The notes under the pieces were generated by a model. It saw only the letters and a list, made by a program, of their open reading frames with translations, had not been told where the DNA came from and searched no databases. A stretch of DNA of 27,287 nt from a virus. The DNA is taken from IMG/VR virus record IMGVR_UViG_3300023223_000989, positions 1-27,287 of that record. One strand, written 5' to 3'. Of the stretch, positions 1 through 7,636 are shown in pieces. Numbering within the stretch: position 1 is the first letter of the stretch; every line of letters begins with the position of its first letter. Position numbers and translations under genes: made by a program.

Positions 1-47
1 AGTACAGGGCTTTAAACGGGATCTTTGGTTGCAGTTTCTTCTGGCAT
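1..47 (-). pseudogene. 5' end of the next late gene (probable major capsid protein), frame broken at the window edge
   Basis: Reading leftwards from the prohead protease, an ATG at 47..45 follows a good ribosome-binding site (AAGGAG, spacing 7). It reads MPEETATKDPV and then TAA at 14..12. The gene after an HK97-type protease is normally the major capsid protein, so an 11-residue peptide is unexpected. The stop lies in GTTTAAAGCC; with one T fewer the frame continues as VKALY to the edge. That suggests a one-base indel in a T run, either real or a sequence error. The capsid identity comes from position only. The true start could also lie beyond position 1. Confidence 0.35.
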
Positions 48-90
48 AATTAGACTCCTTTTGATTAGTTTGATAATCGGAGGGTCTAAA

Positions 91-117
91 CTTTGCGAGT
101 AGAAAGCTCTTTGCGAG
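91..117. repeat. 9-bp direct repeat between protease and next gene
   Basis: CTTTGCGAG occurs at 91-99 and again at 109-117, inside the 78-nt gap after the prohead protease. No T-run terminator accompanies it. Its function is unknown and it may be chance. Confidence 0.4.
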
Positions 118-125
118 CGATGCCC

Positions 126-1181
126 TTACTTCACTTTAATTATATCAGAGACCTGTTTAATGCCTTCGGCTAGGATGCTAGCGGCTTTCTCGTCCATGAT
201 CTTGGGTGTTAAGTGGAGTTTCATCTGATGAATCAGTGCTGTTGCTTCGCCATTACTTAATCCAAAGTCTTTAAGAAATGCTGATACATCGTGCAAGTTT
301 TGAAAATCGTGTATAAATTTGATAAAACTCTTATCAAACGGGCTAGGACGATCCATTTTAGCGTAGTACCTATTTACGTTGGCTATAACGCCGTTTCTTT
401 GTGAGTCAGGTATGTCTACCCCTCCACGAGCACCTCTAAGCGCCGCAGCAGCAGCAAAAATCCCACGTGGAATTGCCATCATGCGTCCATCGACAATATC
501 TGCAATCGGAAGCTTATAGGCACCGAAATTTTCTTGATCTGCTCGGTCATACCAAAGAAAGGCATTTTTATATCTAGCAGATGGGGCGTCCTCAGAATTG
601 GTAAACTCTCTCACTCTTGAAATAGCAGCGCTAGAATCCCATGACCTGGTAAAATCAATCTCTCCGTCTGCGTTTTTTGGAAACGGTAAATCTTGGAATG
701 GGACAACTGTCTTAATATCTGTAACTACGGCTAGCGGGTTCATTGGAAGTGTCACTATTGAGACTTCGAACAACATTGCCTCTTTAATAATCCTCACGAC
801 CTTGTCGCCAATCTTTTTCATCTCGTCTTGTAAAACCTGAAATCCGATGCTCATAGTCCTGGTAGAACCTATCCGCATTTGGGGCATAACACGCCCTGCA
901 ACAAATGTATCGTCTCGTGGCATCTCGCCTTTAACAAACAATCCAGATTCAACTTCTCTAGCGGTCAAAATGCCTATAGGTTCGGACATGCTGTGCTGCC
1001 AAAGTAAAGCAGGAGCTAGCTGTTTAAGGCTCTCTATGAAAGCGCCCTTTTCTATAATATCGTCCCCACGGTCTATGTTTCCAAATGTCGAAGCAAAACC
1101 TTCGAATTTGAAGTTCTTATCTTCCTCGTCATCGTGCAGAGACTTAATTTCAAACGGTATTGATTTATATTCCAAGGGCAT
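126..1181 (-). CDS. HK97-family prohead (head maturation) protease with C-terminal extension
   Basis: This is the serine protease that processes scaffold and capsid proteins during prohead maturation (peptidase U35 family). It has 351 residues. The family core spans about residues 10-160: FEGFASTFGNID near 27-37, the catalytic His in WQHS (H63) and the catalytic Ser in TMSIGF (S111). Residues about 165-280 hold a second domain (KLPIADIVDG, then RGIFAAAAALRGARGG) that is often fused to phage head proteases, so the protein is longer than a bare protease. Its last part is helical and may be scaffold-like. The ATG at 1181 has AAGGAG 7-8 nt upstream. It follows the head operon on the minus strand but is separated from the minor head gene by a plus-strand island, so it probably needs its own promoter or read-through. 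Confidence 0.92.
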   Translation of the reverse strand: MPLEYKSIPFEIKSLHDDEEDKNFKFEGFASTFGNIDRGDDIIEKGAFIESLKQLAPALLWQHSMSEPIGILTAREVESGLFVKGEMPRDDTFVAGRVMPQMRIGSTRTMSIGFQVLQDEMKKIGDKVVRIIKEAMLFEVSIVTLPMNPLAVVTDIKTVVPFQDLPFPKNADGEIDFTRSWDSSAAISRVREFTNSEDAPSARYKNAFLWYDRADQENFGAYKLPIADIVDGRMMAIPRGIFAAAAALRGARGGVDIPDSQRNGVIANVNRYYAKMDRPSPFDKSFIKFIHDFQNLHDVSAFLKDFGLSNGEATALIHQMKLHLTPKIMDEKAASILAEGIKQVSDIIKVK

Positions 1182-1232
1182 TTATTTACTCCTTATTTTT
1201 GATGACTTCATACAAATATTATATCCTACCCA

Positions 1233-1241
1233 TGTTATTAT
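1233..1241 (+). promoter_or_regulatory. Extended -10 promoter (TGT-TATTAT), leaderless start
   Basis: TGT TATTAT lies 7 nt upstream of the ATG at 1249, and no Shine-Dalgarno sequence precedes that ATG. Transcription from this box would begin at or next to the start codon. The same arrangement (TANNNT, 6-7 nt, ATG) precedes the genes starting at 4871, 7122, 10104, 14164 and 14876. No convincing -35 is visible. Confidence 0.5.
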
Positions 1242-1248
1242 TATTTGT

Positions 1249-1602
1249 ATGGCCATCATTACGGACGATCAATCTGTCTCAGCCACTACAAAATGGGTAA
1301 GGGTACAAGACGGAAATGCTCCGTTCTCTGTCCAAGTTCACACGATAGTTCCAGCCGCAGTCACTACTGATTACAGTTTGCAAGGTGTAAACCAACTAAA
1401 TGACCCAAACACCTCAGCTCCCAATCTAGAAGACGTCATTACATATTCTGATATGGAAAACGAAACAGCAACGAAAGTGACCAACATTATCTCGCCTATC
1501 CGTTGGATACGAATCTTAATTGACTCCTTATCAGGGGGAGTTTTAAGAATTAAAATCTCTCAGGCCGGAACTGTTTTGTTCGACGATAACAATATCGGAT
1601 AA
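1249..1602 (+). CDS. Hypothetical virion-like protein, first gene of a reversed three-gene module
   Basis: The product has 117 residues, is beta-rich with many Thr, Ser, Val and Ile, and has no signal peptide or membrane segment. It includes WVRVQDGNAPFSV and ends SQAGTVLFDDNNIG, a composition typical of phage head-decoration or tail-adhesin subunits. I do not recognise the family. The frame is open further upstream, but that part is antisense to the prohead protease. The ATG at 1249 is chosen because it follows the TGT-TATTAT box by 7 nt and opens the module. The next gene begins 3 nt after its stop. A structural role is inferred from composition and context. Confidence 0.7.
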   Translation: MAIITDDQSVSATTKWVRVQDGNAPFSVQVHTIVPAAVTTDYSLQGVNQLNDPNTSAPNLEDVITYSDMENETATKVTNIISPIRWIRILIDSLSGGVLRIKISQAGTVLFDDNNIG

Positions 1603-1605
1603 CTC

Positions 1606-2376
1606 ATGGGAACACCTGGCTCAGAAAGTCTTACAGGCCCTATTTCATCAACTGGTATTTCGGGAGCCCTTCTAAGAGGGTTTGCAGACGGGTTTGTGGT
1701 CAAATACGACACAACTACGCGGGTTATAATCACGTCTGGATCGTTTGAATCAGACGGTATTATCTATACTTTGGTCGGGGATACGACTCATACTCTGACC
1801 AGTTTAGCTTCAGGAGATGACTTTCATTACCTTTTACTAAACAAAGCTACTAGCACTCCATCTGTTCCACTTTTTTTAGACACGACTACGGAGCCTGTAT
1901 TCGATCCTGTAAGGCGCGGTTGGTATGTTGGCGACAACAGAGTGGTTGGGGTCATATTTAGTCCTGATGCATCAGCAACGATCCTCTATTTCGATGCCTT
2001 TGGTGAAACTGGTAATTTCATTAAAAATAGTATTGGCATAGTTCAAGTTATTGCTGTTGGAATGAACCCCGACGGAACATTTCAGACACCAAATGTTGCG
2101 GAGTCTAGTGTGTTTGTCCCCGTTAATGGAGTTGAAGCTTTAATAGCTGTCTCGAATACAGATGCTAATTCTTCAGTGTTCATCTCGATTGCGAATAATG
2201 AAGCGGTTGCGGTCGTTGGTGGTGCTGGTAATCAGTTTACTACAGCAGCGGTTGGCATCACTGTGATGCAATACTGGATAGCGTTAGGAGCAAGTAGAAA
2301 CGTGAAACTCTCTGGATCTGACAGTGACGAGAATAATTTATCGGCTCAGGTGAAAGGGTATGGATACACGAGATGA
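1606..2376 (+). CDS. Phage tail-fibre or receptor-binding-like protein
   Basis: A 256-residue protein, Gly/Ser/Thr rich. Its N-terminal half follows a pattern common in phage fibre or adhesin subunits: a beta segment ending SGSFESDGIIYTL, a short DDFHYLLL strand, then EPVFDP, GWYVGDNRVVGVIF and a strand containing ILYFDAFG. The C-terminal part is a second beta domain. There are no catalytic motifs or membrane segments. The start at 1606 is 3 nt after the upstream stop, so it is probably translationally coupled. The role (virion surface protein, perhaps host recognition) comes from sequence character; the fold was not checked. Confidence 0.72.
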   Translation: MGTPGSESLTGPISSTGISGALLRGFADGFVVKYDTTTRVIITSGSFESDGIIYTLVGDTTHTLTSLASGDDFHYLLLNKATSTPSVPLFLDTTTEPVFDPVRRGWYVGDNRVVGVIFSPDASATILYFDAFGETGNFIKNSIGIVQVIAVGMNPDGTFQTPNVAESSVFVPVNGVEALIAVSNTDANSSVFISIANNEAVAVVGGAGNQFTTAAVGITVMQYWIALGASRNVKLSGSDSDENNLSAQVKGYGYTR

Positions 2377-2390
2377 GCGGGGGCAATTAA

Positions 2391-2645
2391 ATGTCGCAAT
2401 ATGTTGTACAAATTCAAGACTCTGACGGATGGCTGTCCCGTAGCTTTTTAGTGACCCCTGAATCTCCTATCCCTTCCCCTGCTCCGTCTGGAACTACTCA
2501 GGTGGTGATGACGAACACTGTGAATTATGACGATTTATTGTCTCAATATGACACCCATACTAAAGGGCTTGTATTTAGCTATGACTCAGGATCAAATGAA
2601 ATAAGCTGCACTGGAGCGGGGACAAAAACATGGAGCATAGATTAA
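2391..2645 (+). CDS. Small hypothetical virion-module protein
   Basis: The product has 84 residues and is polar, with a Pro/Ser linker (SPIPSPAPSG near residues 25-34) between two short beta segments. It ends in SCTGAGTKTWSID. A G-rich stretch 7 nt before the ATG could act as the ribosome-binding site. It is the last gene of the plus-strand island, and its stop is only 2 nt from the stop of the convergent minor head gene. I do not recognise the family. The linker and beta composition suit an accessory virion subunit, which is inference. Confidence 0.65.
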   Translation: MSQYVVQIQDSDGWLSRSFLVTPESPIPSPAPSGTTQVVMTNTVNYDDLLSQYDTHTKGLVFSYDSGSNEISCTGAGTKTWSID

Positions 2646-2647
2646 TT

Positions 2648-3547
2648 TTATATCGTATACAGCGCCGAGCATCGGCAATTTATCAGGTTCCCCGCTGATG
2701 CCCCTAGAGAGGGATCTCCAGGCTCCATCAGCAACTCTGAGTCAACATTAAAGGGGTCATTTATCGGTCTTTTTTGACCGTCGGCTATGACATGAGCAAT
2801 TCGTGTCACCTGGTCTAAAATTGCAGCCCACTCTTTGGTAGTACTCGGCTCACCCCTCACGCGACCAGTTATCAGTTCGCTTGCTCCGGCAGATGTTGGG
2901 CTAACATCGTCGGCTCGCCCTATGATGGCAGCCTCAATTTGTTTAACCTTCTCGGAAGAAAATTGTGTCTCAGTCAATGCGATAGTGTTAAATCTCGAAC
3001 TAAACTTTTGTCGTAATTTATTTGCTAAAACTGTAGCGAATACTGCCCCAGTAATTGGGTTTCCAGCTGCCAACTCCTCGGCCACAGTCTCGGTTGTGAC
3101 CTGTTCGATCTCCGATTGTGTTGTTTGGTTAATCACGGATGACCTTTCCCTTGATTGGATGCCTATAAAAACGCCAACGGCCATTGCAACAGCCTCTGTG
3201 TTTTTTTCGTCCTGTTCCTCTTGTTTTATCTCGAAGGCACCAATCGTGCTTTTCTCGCTTAAAAACAATCGCATTTCGTTTTGGAAAGCACGGGCCACGC
3301 GCCTATACTGAACACTCAACAGCTCCACAGTTTGATTTGATATTTCTGTGTCAAGGCTAGGACGTCCCCCCTCGGCTACCTGAATAGATATCTCTCTAGC
3401 TATCCGATTGAAATATCGCCTGATTTCAGGAAGAAACGTCTTTTCGAGTGACAATTTAAGCGCCAGGTTGCGACGTGCCCGCCTGTTTCGCTTAGCTAAT
3501 TGCTTTAAACTCAGACCAGTATCGCTCACACTCTGCCTCGTCTGCAC
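2648..3547 (-). CDS. Minor head morphogenesis protein, SPP1 gp7 / Mu F-like
   Basis: Minor capsid or head-assembly protein of 299 residues that acts with the portal in prohead assembly. The C-terminal signature is clear: ALTETQFSSEK, then TRIAHVIADGQKR, INDPFNVDSELLMEPGDP, and the terminal NCRC (N290-C293) typical of the SPP1 gp7 and Mu gpF families. The N-terminal half is helical and highly charged. The start is GTG at 3547..3545, with AAGG about 6 nt upstream, inside the 3' end of the portal gene (56-nt overlap). That order (TerL, portal, head morphogenesis) is standard. An internal start would shorten only the charged N-terminus. Confidence 0.88.
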   Translation of the reverse strand: MQTRQSVSDTGLSLKQLAKRNRRARRNLALKLSLEKTFLPEIRRYFNRIAREISIQVAEGGRPSLDTEISNQTVELLSVQYRRVARAFQNEMRLFLSEKSTIGAFEIKQEEQDEKNTEAVAMAVGVFIGIQSRERSSVINQTTQSEIEQVTTETVAEELAAGNPITGAVFATVLANKLRQKFSSRFNTIALTETQFSSEKVKQIEAAIIGRADDVSPTSAGASELITGRVRGEPSTTKEWAAILDQVTRIAHVIADGQKRPINDPFNVDSELLMEPGDPSLGASAGNLINCRCSALYTI

Positions 3548-4871
3548 CCATCGCCTTCATTTGTTCGAAAAACTTTCTCTTGGTCGGCTCGTCTAAGTTG
3601 TCGTCTGTGAATATATCTGAGCCTAAAGGGACTTGATTAGCTGCGATAAAGACCACATCGCCACCGTTTACTGACTCGTACCCAGCTGTTGCCCTTAGTT
3701 CGTTTCTGGTGAGTATACCTGTTTTTGCTAGAAGTTCTAGTTCTTGGTTTCTTCTAATTTGAAGCGCTGATATCGATTTAGGATCAAACGTGATTAACTG
3801 ATTTTCTTCGAGCATCCCTCGCTTTCGGAAAAGGTTTGTTAGTGCCTCGAATAGGATCGCGGCTAAAGGGAGCACCGCCGAATCGTACAGGGCAGTCAAG
3901 GCCGTCTGATAGTTATTGAATGTTTGCGACGAGGATGTGTGTATGGCTTTTGGAATATCTAGGCGGTCATAGATCGTATCCCTTGAGTCCTTTTTTGTTT
4001 CTAGGACCTGCATTTCTTTGTTAGTGAGACTAATTTTAGAAAATCCAATTGTCTTACCCATCGCATAAATCGGTTGCCCGGCGTTATTTGGTCCTGACTG
4101 TCTGTTTTTCATGTCCTTTCTAAATCGCTCAAAAGCCTCGCGGTCTTCTGTGTCTATATTGATGATCCCGGTTGCCGATAGCCCTTTTAGCAATGCGTTT
4201 CTCTCGTGACTAAGTGCCGCTTGCAATACCTCTGCGTTGTCTAATATTGAAGTCAGCTTCGATCTAGCGCGCAGGCCGGACATCGTTTGATTAAATCCTC
4301 TAATGTGGAAAATCTCTTGAAAATTAGAGTTTGTTAATATCCTGCCTGTATCGTGAGTTAATTTGAACGTCCCCCTTAATAATTGAAAAAATCCTGTAGT
4401 TGTTACTGTATAAATCAACTCATTTGTTCCCTCAGATTCTTGTATTTTGTCATTAGGTACGACAAAGATTGATTCAGGCTTAGACTTGAAAAACCCGATA
4501 GCCTCAATATAGCTATTTGTGTTTAATATAAAGTTTGTTGCTAGATTGGTCGCAAACTCCTTGTAAGATTCCACAGAATTTGGGTTCTTTAGAAAATCAA
4601 GAACTTCATCAGCGTTCTTGACTGGATTACCGTCGCTGTCTTCCACTATTGGGATAATCGATACAAACCTACTAGCTATAGAATCTGTTGCGTCTCCTAA
4701 TGCTGAGACTGTTTCATAAAGCTCATAGGCCCTAGTAGGAGAAACACCCCTGAAAAACCCAAATCTTAGAAAGTTGTCGATTATGTCTTTGTCTACTGTG
4801 CTTTTTCCGAAAAGTGATCCTATTGAGAGTGTTTTGAATGTGTTTGCGAGTTTTGAGAATGGATTCTTCAT
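3492..4871 (-). CDS. Portal protein, HK97/lambda-B-like family
   Basis: The portal forms the dodecameric ring at the head vertex through which TerL pumps DNA. The 459-residue length is usual. Recognisable stretches include AYELYETVSALGDATDSIA (residues about 49-67), a NTNSYIEAIG segment and the C-terminal ITFDPKSISALQIRRNQELE followed by LLAKTGILTRNELRATAGYE, which matches the helical clip and crown region of HK97-type portals. The gene lies 16 nt after TerL. The ATG at 4871 has no Shine-Dalgarno; instead TATAAT ends 6 nt upstream, so a leaderless transcript may add to read-through from the terminase genes. Confidence 0.92.
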   Translation of the reverse strand: MKNPFSKLANTFKTLSIGSLFGKSTVDKDIIDNFLRFGFFRGVSPTRAYELYETVSALGDATDSIASRFVSIIPIVEDSDGNPVKNADEVLDFLKNPNSVESYKEFATNLATNFILNTNSYIEAIGFFKSKPESIFVVPNDKIQESEGTNELIYTVTTTGFFQLLRGTFKLTHDTGRILTNSNFQEIFHIRGFNQTMSGLRARSKLTSILDNAEVLQAALSHERNALLKGLSATGIINIDTEDREAFERFRKDMKNRQSGPNNAGQPIYAMGKTIGFSKISLTNKEMQVLETKKDSRDTIYDRLDIPKAIHTSSSQTFNNYQTALTALYDSAVLPLAAILFEALTNLFRKRGMLEENQLITFDPKSISALQIRRNQELELLAKTGILTRNELRATAGYESVNGGDVVFIAANQVPLGSDIFTDDNLDEPTKRKFFEQMKAMGADEAECERYWSEFKAIS

Positions 4872-4877
4872 AGGTCT

Positions 4878-4883
4878 ATTATA
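4878..4883 (-). promoter_or_regulatory. TATAAT -10 box 6 nt before the portal ATG
   Basis: On the minus strand, TATAAT (4883..4878) is followed by AGACCT and then the portal ATG. It sits in the 16-nt gap after TerL, with no ribosome-binding site. It matches the leaderless arrangement seen at other module starts. No -35 is obvious, so promoter activity is a prediction. Confidence 0.42.
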
Positions 4884-4887
4884 CAGC

Positions 4888-6126
4888 CTAGAAATAAATC
4901 AGCTCTTTCTTAGGTTTCCCCACAAAACACAATAGCAGAGCGTCCGAATTATCAGGTGACCGCTTAAGTCTAAGTTTAAAATCGTCTTTTGATTCAACCT
5001 GTCTCAATTTAAGAGGGTTTTTAAAGTGGTATTGTCTAGCTGAGAGTTCTTTAAGAAGTTCAAGGTCGAAAGGTAAGTCCAGTTCTGGTAGCATCTTGCC
5101 GAACTCAAAATACATGTGAGAAATAAAGTCCGGGTATTTCGTCTTGTCTATCCCTTCCTTACTAGCAAAATTTATCGCGTTTACTTTGCTTTTACCGTAT
5201 TTCTTTTCAAAGGCTAAGGAGACCGCCCAGCCCATTGCGGTATCGTCCACTCTAATCTCGTTTGGTGGGGGCCCTTCCATTGCGTCGGTTCTGGCCACAA
5301 TCTCATCCGGATGCATCTCTTTTGTGGCTTCCCAATGGTCAATACACTTGAATCCGTGTGACTTATAGACACTGATTGCATCCCCTCCCCCCCTCGCCAC
5401 ATCAACGCCAATGCGAACCGGCCCCTCGGCTTTTACATCGCGATCCATAGCCTTTCGTATCTCTGCCATTGATAAAGCTGACGTTTCCGACTGCGACAAT
5501 GGTACCCCCTCCCAAATGTGGGCGTAGGTTGCCGGACTATCTTCGGCCTTGCATTTCAACCTAGATTTGTTGAGCACTTTTGGGAAAAATGGATTATTCC
5601 ACCAATTTGCGAAGATCACCAAAGTATCTCTATCGGGCACCGCAGCATATTTCTCAAAGACCGGATCTAACTCTTCAGTTCTATTCATGCTGAAAATTAA
5701 TTGTGAGTTCTCCTCTCTTATAGACGGATCTAAAACATCTAGGCTTGCTCTTGAGACTGTCTGAGCCTCCTCTACCCAGCATTTAGTAATCCCCTTAATA
5801 GATTTAACATTTTGACTATTGTTGTCTCTTAGACCTGTGAATATAAATCTTGTGTCATTTATCAACGATCTGATCGTTGCTTCATAAACGATATATGGCA
5901 TTTGAAACTGATTAATGATGTCCTTTAGCGTCTGATGTGATGACGTAGCAATCGTTTTCTGTATTTCTCGAGTGCAAAGAATCCGTTCGTTACGCTGACA
6001 ACCGGATATTAGGAGCCACCGCGCAATAGACTCAGTTTTCGCAGATCCCCGTCCCCCGTGCGTGACTTTAATCCTATAGTCATCTGAAAATAAAGGCTCG
6101 AATATCTCAGGTATTTGGATAGTCAT
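4888..6126 (-). CDS. terL: Terminase large subunit (TerL, PBSX/Terminase_3-like)
   Basis: ATPase and nuclease that cuts concatemeric DNA and packages it through the portal. In 412 residues: Walker A GGRGSAKT (24-31), then ILCTREIQKTIATSSHQT (adenine/Q-motif region), Walker B hydrophobic strand ending WVEEAQ (117-122), and motif III IFSMNRT (144-150). The C-terminal RNase H-like nuclease starts at GVDVARGGGD (D242), continues with RVDDTAMG (D294/D295) and ends with SPDNSDALLL, supplying the last acidic residue (D392 or D395). The start overlaps the upstream 96-residue gene by 20 nt. The sequence is intact with all key residues present. Confidence 0.95.
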   Translation of the reverse strand: MTIQIPEIFEPLFSDDYRIKVTHGGRGSAKTESIARWLLISGCQRNERILCTREIQKTIATSSHQTLKDIINQFQMPYIVYEATIRSLINDTRFIFTGLRDNNSQNVKSIKGITKCWVEEAQTVSRASLDVLDPSIREENSQLIFSMNRTEELDPVFEKYAAVPDRDTLVIFANWWNNPFFPKVLNKSRLKCKAEDSPATYAHIWEGVPLSQSETSALSMAEIRKAMDRDVKAEGPVRIGVDVARGGGDAISVYKSHGFKCIDHWEATKEMHPDEIVARTDAMEGPPPNEIRVDDTAMGWAVSLAFEKKYGKSKVNAINFASKEGIDKTKYPDFISHMYFEFGKMLPELDLPFDLELLKELSARQYHFKNPLKLRQVESKDDFKLRLKRSPDNSDALLLCFVGKPKKELIYF

Positions 6127-6397
6127 CGAATAAACCCACTATTTTTGGTGTGGGTGGTTTGATTTTCTGTTTCTTTTTCTCCTCTGTCATCAGGGAGCGT
6201 AGCTTTCCAGCAAAACGTAGGATGAAATTTTCATTTGGCATATTTTTACCTGATACATGGAAATAGATGTGCAAATCGTTTTTTTTAGTGACAACGAGAT
6301 CGTGGGATTCGCCGTTAGATTCATACCGACAGACGAATCCGTCTTCATAGTCAATACGTTTACGGGTAAGAGGTTCGGCCTCCTTGTATTTTTTCAT
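6107..6397 (-). CDS. Hypothetical protein between terminase subunits
   Basis: The product has 96 residues, is basic, with no Cys pairs or membrane segment. It has short beta-type strands (LVVTKKNDLHIYFHVSG near 33-49) and a Lys-rich tail (EEKKKQKIK). It overlaps the end of TerS by 4 nt and the start of TerL by 20 nt, so it is translated as part of the terminase unit. The family is not recognised. Position suggests a packaging accessory factor, which is inference only. Confidence 0.72.
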   Translation of the reverse strand: MKKYKEAEPLTRKRIDYEDGFVCRYESNGESHDLVVTKKNDLHIYFHVSGKNMPNENFILRFAGKLRSLMTEEKKKQKIKPPTPKIVGLFDDYPNT

Positions 6398-7122
6398 TTC
6401 TTTTTTCCCCCTTCCTTCTTTTTATTCTTCCCATGTTTTTTGGGCTTCACAAACTCTATTTGTAGGGTATTTAAAATCGGCGATCCGTCTGGATTCATAA
6501 TAGTAGTTTCGAGTTTTTCAACTTCGCCATGGTGATTAGCCAACGCGAACTTCGTCATCCCCGCATGAAGCTTTCCGGAAGTTGCCCCTGCCCACAGTTT
6601 AAGCCGCTTTATTTCTTTTGCCATATCCATAACCTTCCTAAACGAGGGGTATTTTTTAGTCAATTGACTAATTACCTGGGGATGTACATTTTTGAACTGG
6701 ACAAGGAATCTATTAAAGAAAATATTCGAGTCTTTTTCATTTAGCCATTCGAGCATGTCGGCGGCAAGCGCCATAGCGACTTCCTCAGTCCATTTTAAGG
6801 CATTATTATTGCCAGGTTGAGCGCCGCCCTTCAGCGCTTCCGGGGCCCCACGCACCACTCCATCTACCACGCCATCGTATGGTTCTCCGCTTTTGGGATC
6901 TTTATAACTTGAGTAAAAGATTCCCGAGATAAGATCGACTGCAAGTTCATGGTCCTTGACAGAATCTACGGGTTGTTTAACTACGACAAGGGACGTTTCT
7001 GGTTTTTTGGTGTCTTTGGTCTTTTTGTTTTCTTTTTTACGGGTTTTTTTATTAGGTTTACGAATATTTTTTTTGGGATTTTTGACATTGGCCTTCAAAT
7101 CAGAGATTTTTCGGGGGGTCAT
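6394..7122 (-). CDS. terS: Terminase small subunit-like protein (TerS)
   Basis: DNA-recognition subunit expected to bind the packaging site and recruit TerL. It has 242 residues: an extremely Lys-rich N-terminus (about residues 1-43), GGAQPGNNNALKW near 97-109 (a motif common ahead of small-terminase domains), then helices (MALAADMLEWLNEK, VISQLTKKYPSFRKVMDMAKE, LKLWAGATSGKL) and FALANHHGEVEK, a segment frequent in phage small terminases. The tail is again Lys-rich. Its place two genes before TerL supports the call. The ATG at 7122 lacks a Shine-Dalgarno but follows TGT-TAAATT by 6 nt. The basic tails are longer than usual for the family. Confidence 0.8.
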   Translation of the reverse strand: MTPRKISDLKANVKNPKKNIRKPNKKTRKKENKKTKDTKKPETSLVVVKQPVDSVKDHELAVDLISGIFYSSYKDPKSGEPYDGVVDGVVRGAPEALKGGAQPGNNNALKWTEEVAMALAADMLEWLNEKDSNIFFNRFLVQFKNVHPQVISQLTKKYPSFRKVMDMAKEIKRLKLWAGATSGKLHAGMTKFALANHHGEVEKLETTIMNPDGSPILNTLQIEFVKPKKHGKNKKKEGGKKK

Positions 7123-7128
7123 GTAATT

Positions 7129-7137
7129 AATTTAACA
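7129..7137 (-). promoter_or_regulatory. Extended -10 promoter (TGT-TAAATT) for the packaging/head operon, leaderless
   Basis: On the minus strand TGT TAAATT is followed by exactly 6 nt and the TerS ATG. There is no ribosome-binding site. The 103-nt gap back to the upstream gene makes a promoter here likely. No clear -35 is visible. Confidence 0.48.
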
Positions 7138-7225
7138 AGTTTGTGCTTGGAATATAAGTGCGATTACATTTCCACAGTTGAAGGAAACCTGTTTGACTAC
7201 AGTAATAGACGAGTCTTAAAACTCT

Positions 7226-7627
7226 CTAAGGCGTAATACCACCCTCAAGGATAATCAGCTCCGTTAGTGGGTTATTGTCTTTCTCCATATCCACATAAAA
7301 GATCCGTGCCGGGCTAACAAGAGTCAGCTGTAAAAATATATTGTACTCGTCTGGTGGGACGTCCATGTCGTCTGTTGTTGGGATTATAGTGACGACATCC
7401 TGAGTATCTCCGCTCTCGTCGTTAATCTCCGTAAGGGTGATCTTTCCTGCAGATTCTCGCAAATCGATCAGGACCGCGTCTGTTTCTTTATTTTTAGCCT
7501 GGAATATAATCTCAGAAACGTCTGCCTGAAGACCCGGTATCCGGTCCCCTGATTGATCTCGGATAACCACAGCGATTTGCTTATTGTCTTCAGGGAACCT
7601 TTTAAGTGCGTTTGCGCTACATGTCAT
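7226..7627 (-). CDS. Hypothetical accessory virion protein
   Basis: The product has 133 residues, acidic and beta-rich, for example KQIAVVIRDQSGDRIPG near 16-32, then KITLTEI and a late strand IFYVDME. The alternation of strands and the central EYNIFLQLTL resemble the N-terminal modules of baseplate or upper-fin proteins (BppU-like), but I cannot assign the family. It is last in the 10104-7226 cluster, 9 nt after the upstream stop, with GAGG 7 nt before its ATG. A structural role is inferred from neighbours. Confidence 0.68.
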   Translation of the reverse strand: MTCSANALKRFPEDNKQIAVVIRDQSGDRIPGLQADVSEIIFQAKNKETDAVLIDLRESAGKITLTEINDESGDTQDVVTIIPTTDDMDVPPDEYNIFLQLTLVSPARIFYVDMEKDNNPLTELIILEGGITP

Positions 7628-7636
7628 TTTGATGCC

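Noticed and set aside
847-1248. N-terminal extension of the plus-strand gene at 1249
   Set aside because: This stretch is antisense to the prohead protease and has low-quality composition; the promoter box and ATG at 1249 mark the start.
5144-5411. Open frames opposite or overlapping TerL
   Set aside because: They lie wholly inside a conserved terminase gene with all motifs present and lack ribosome-binding sites.
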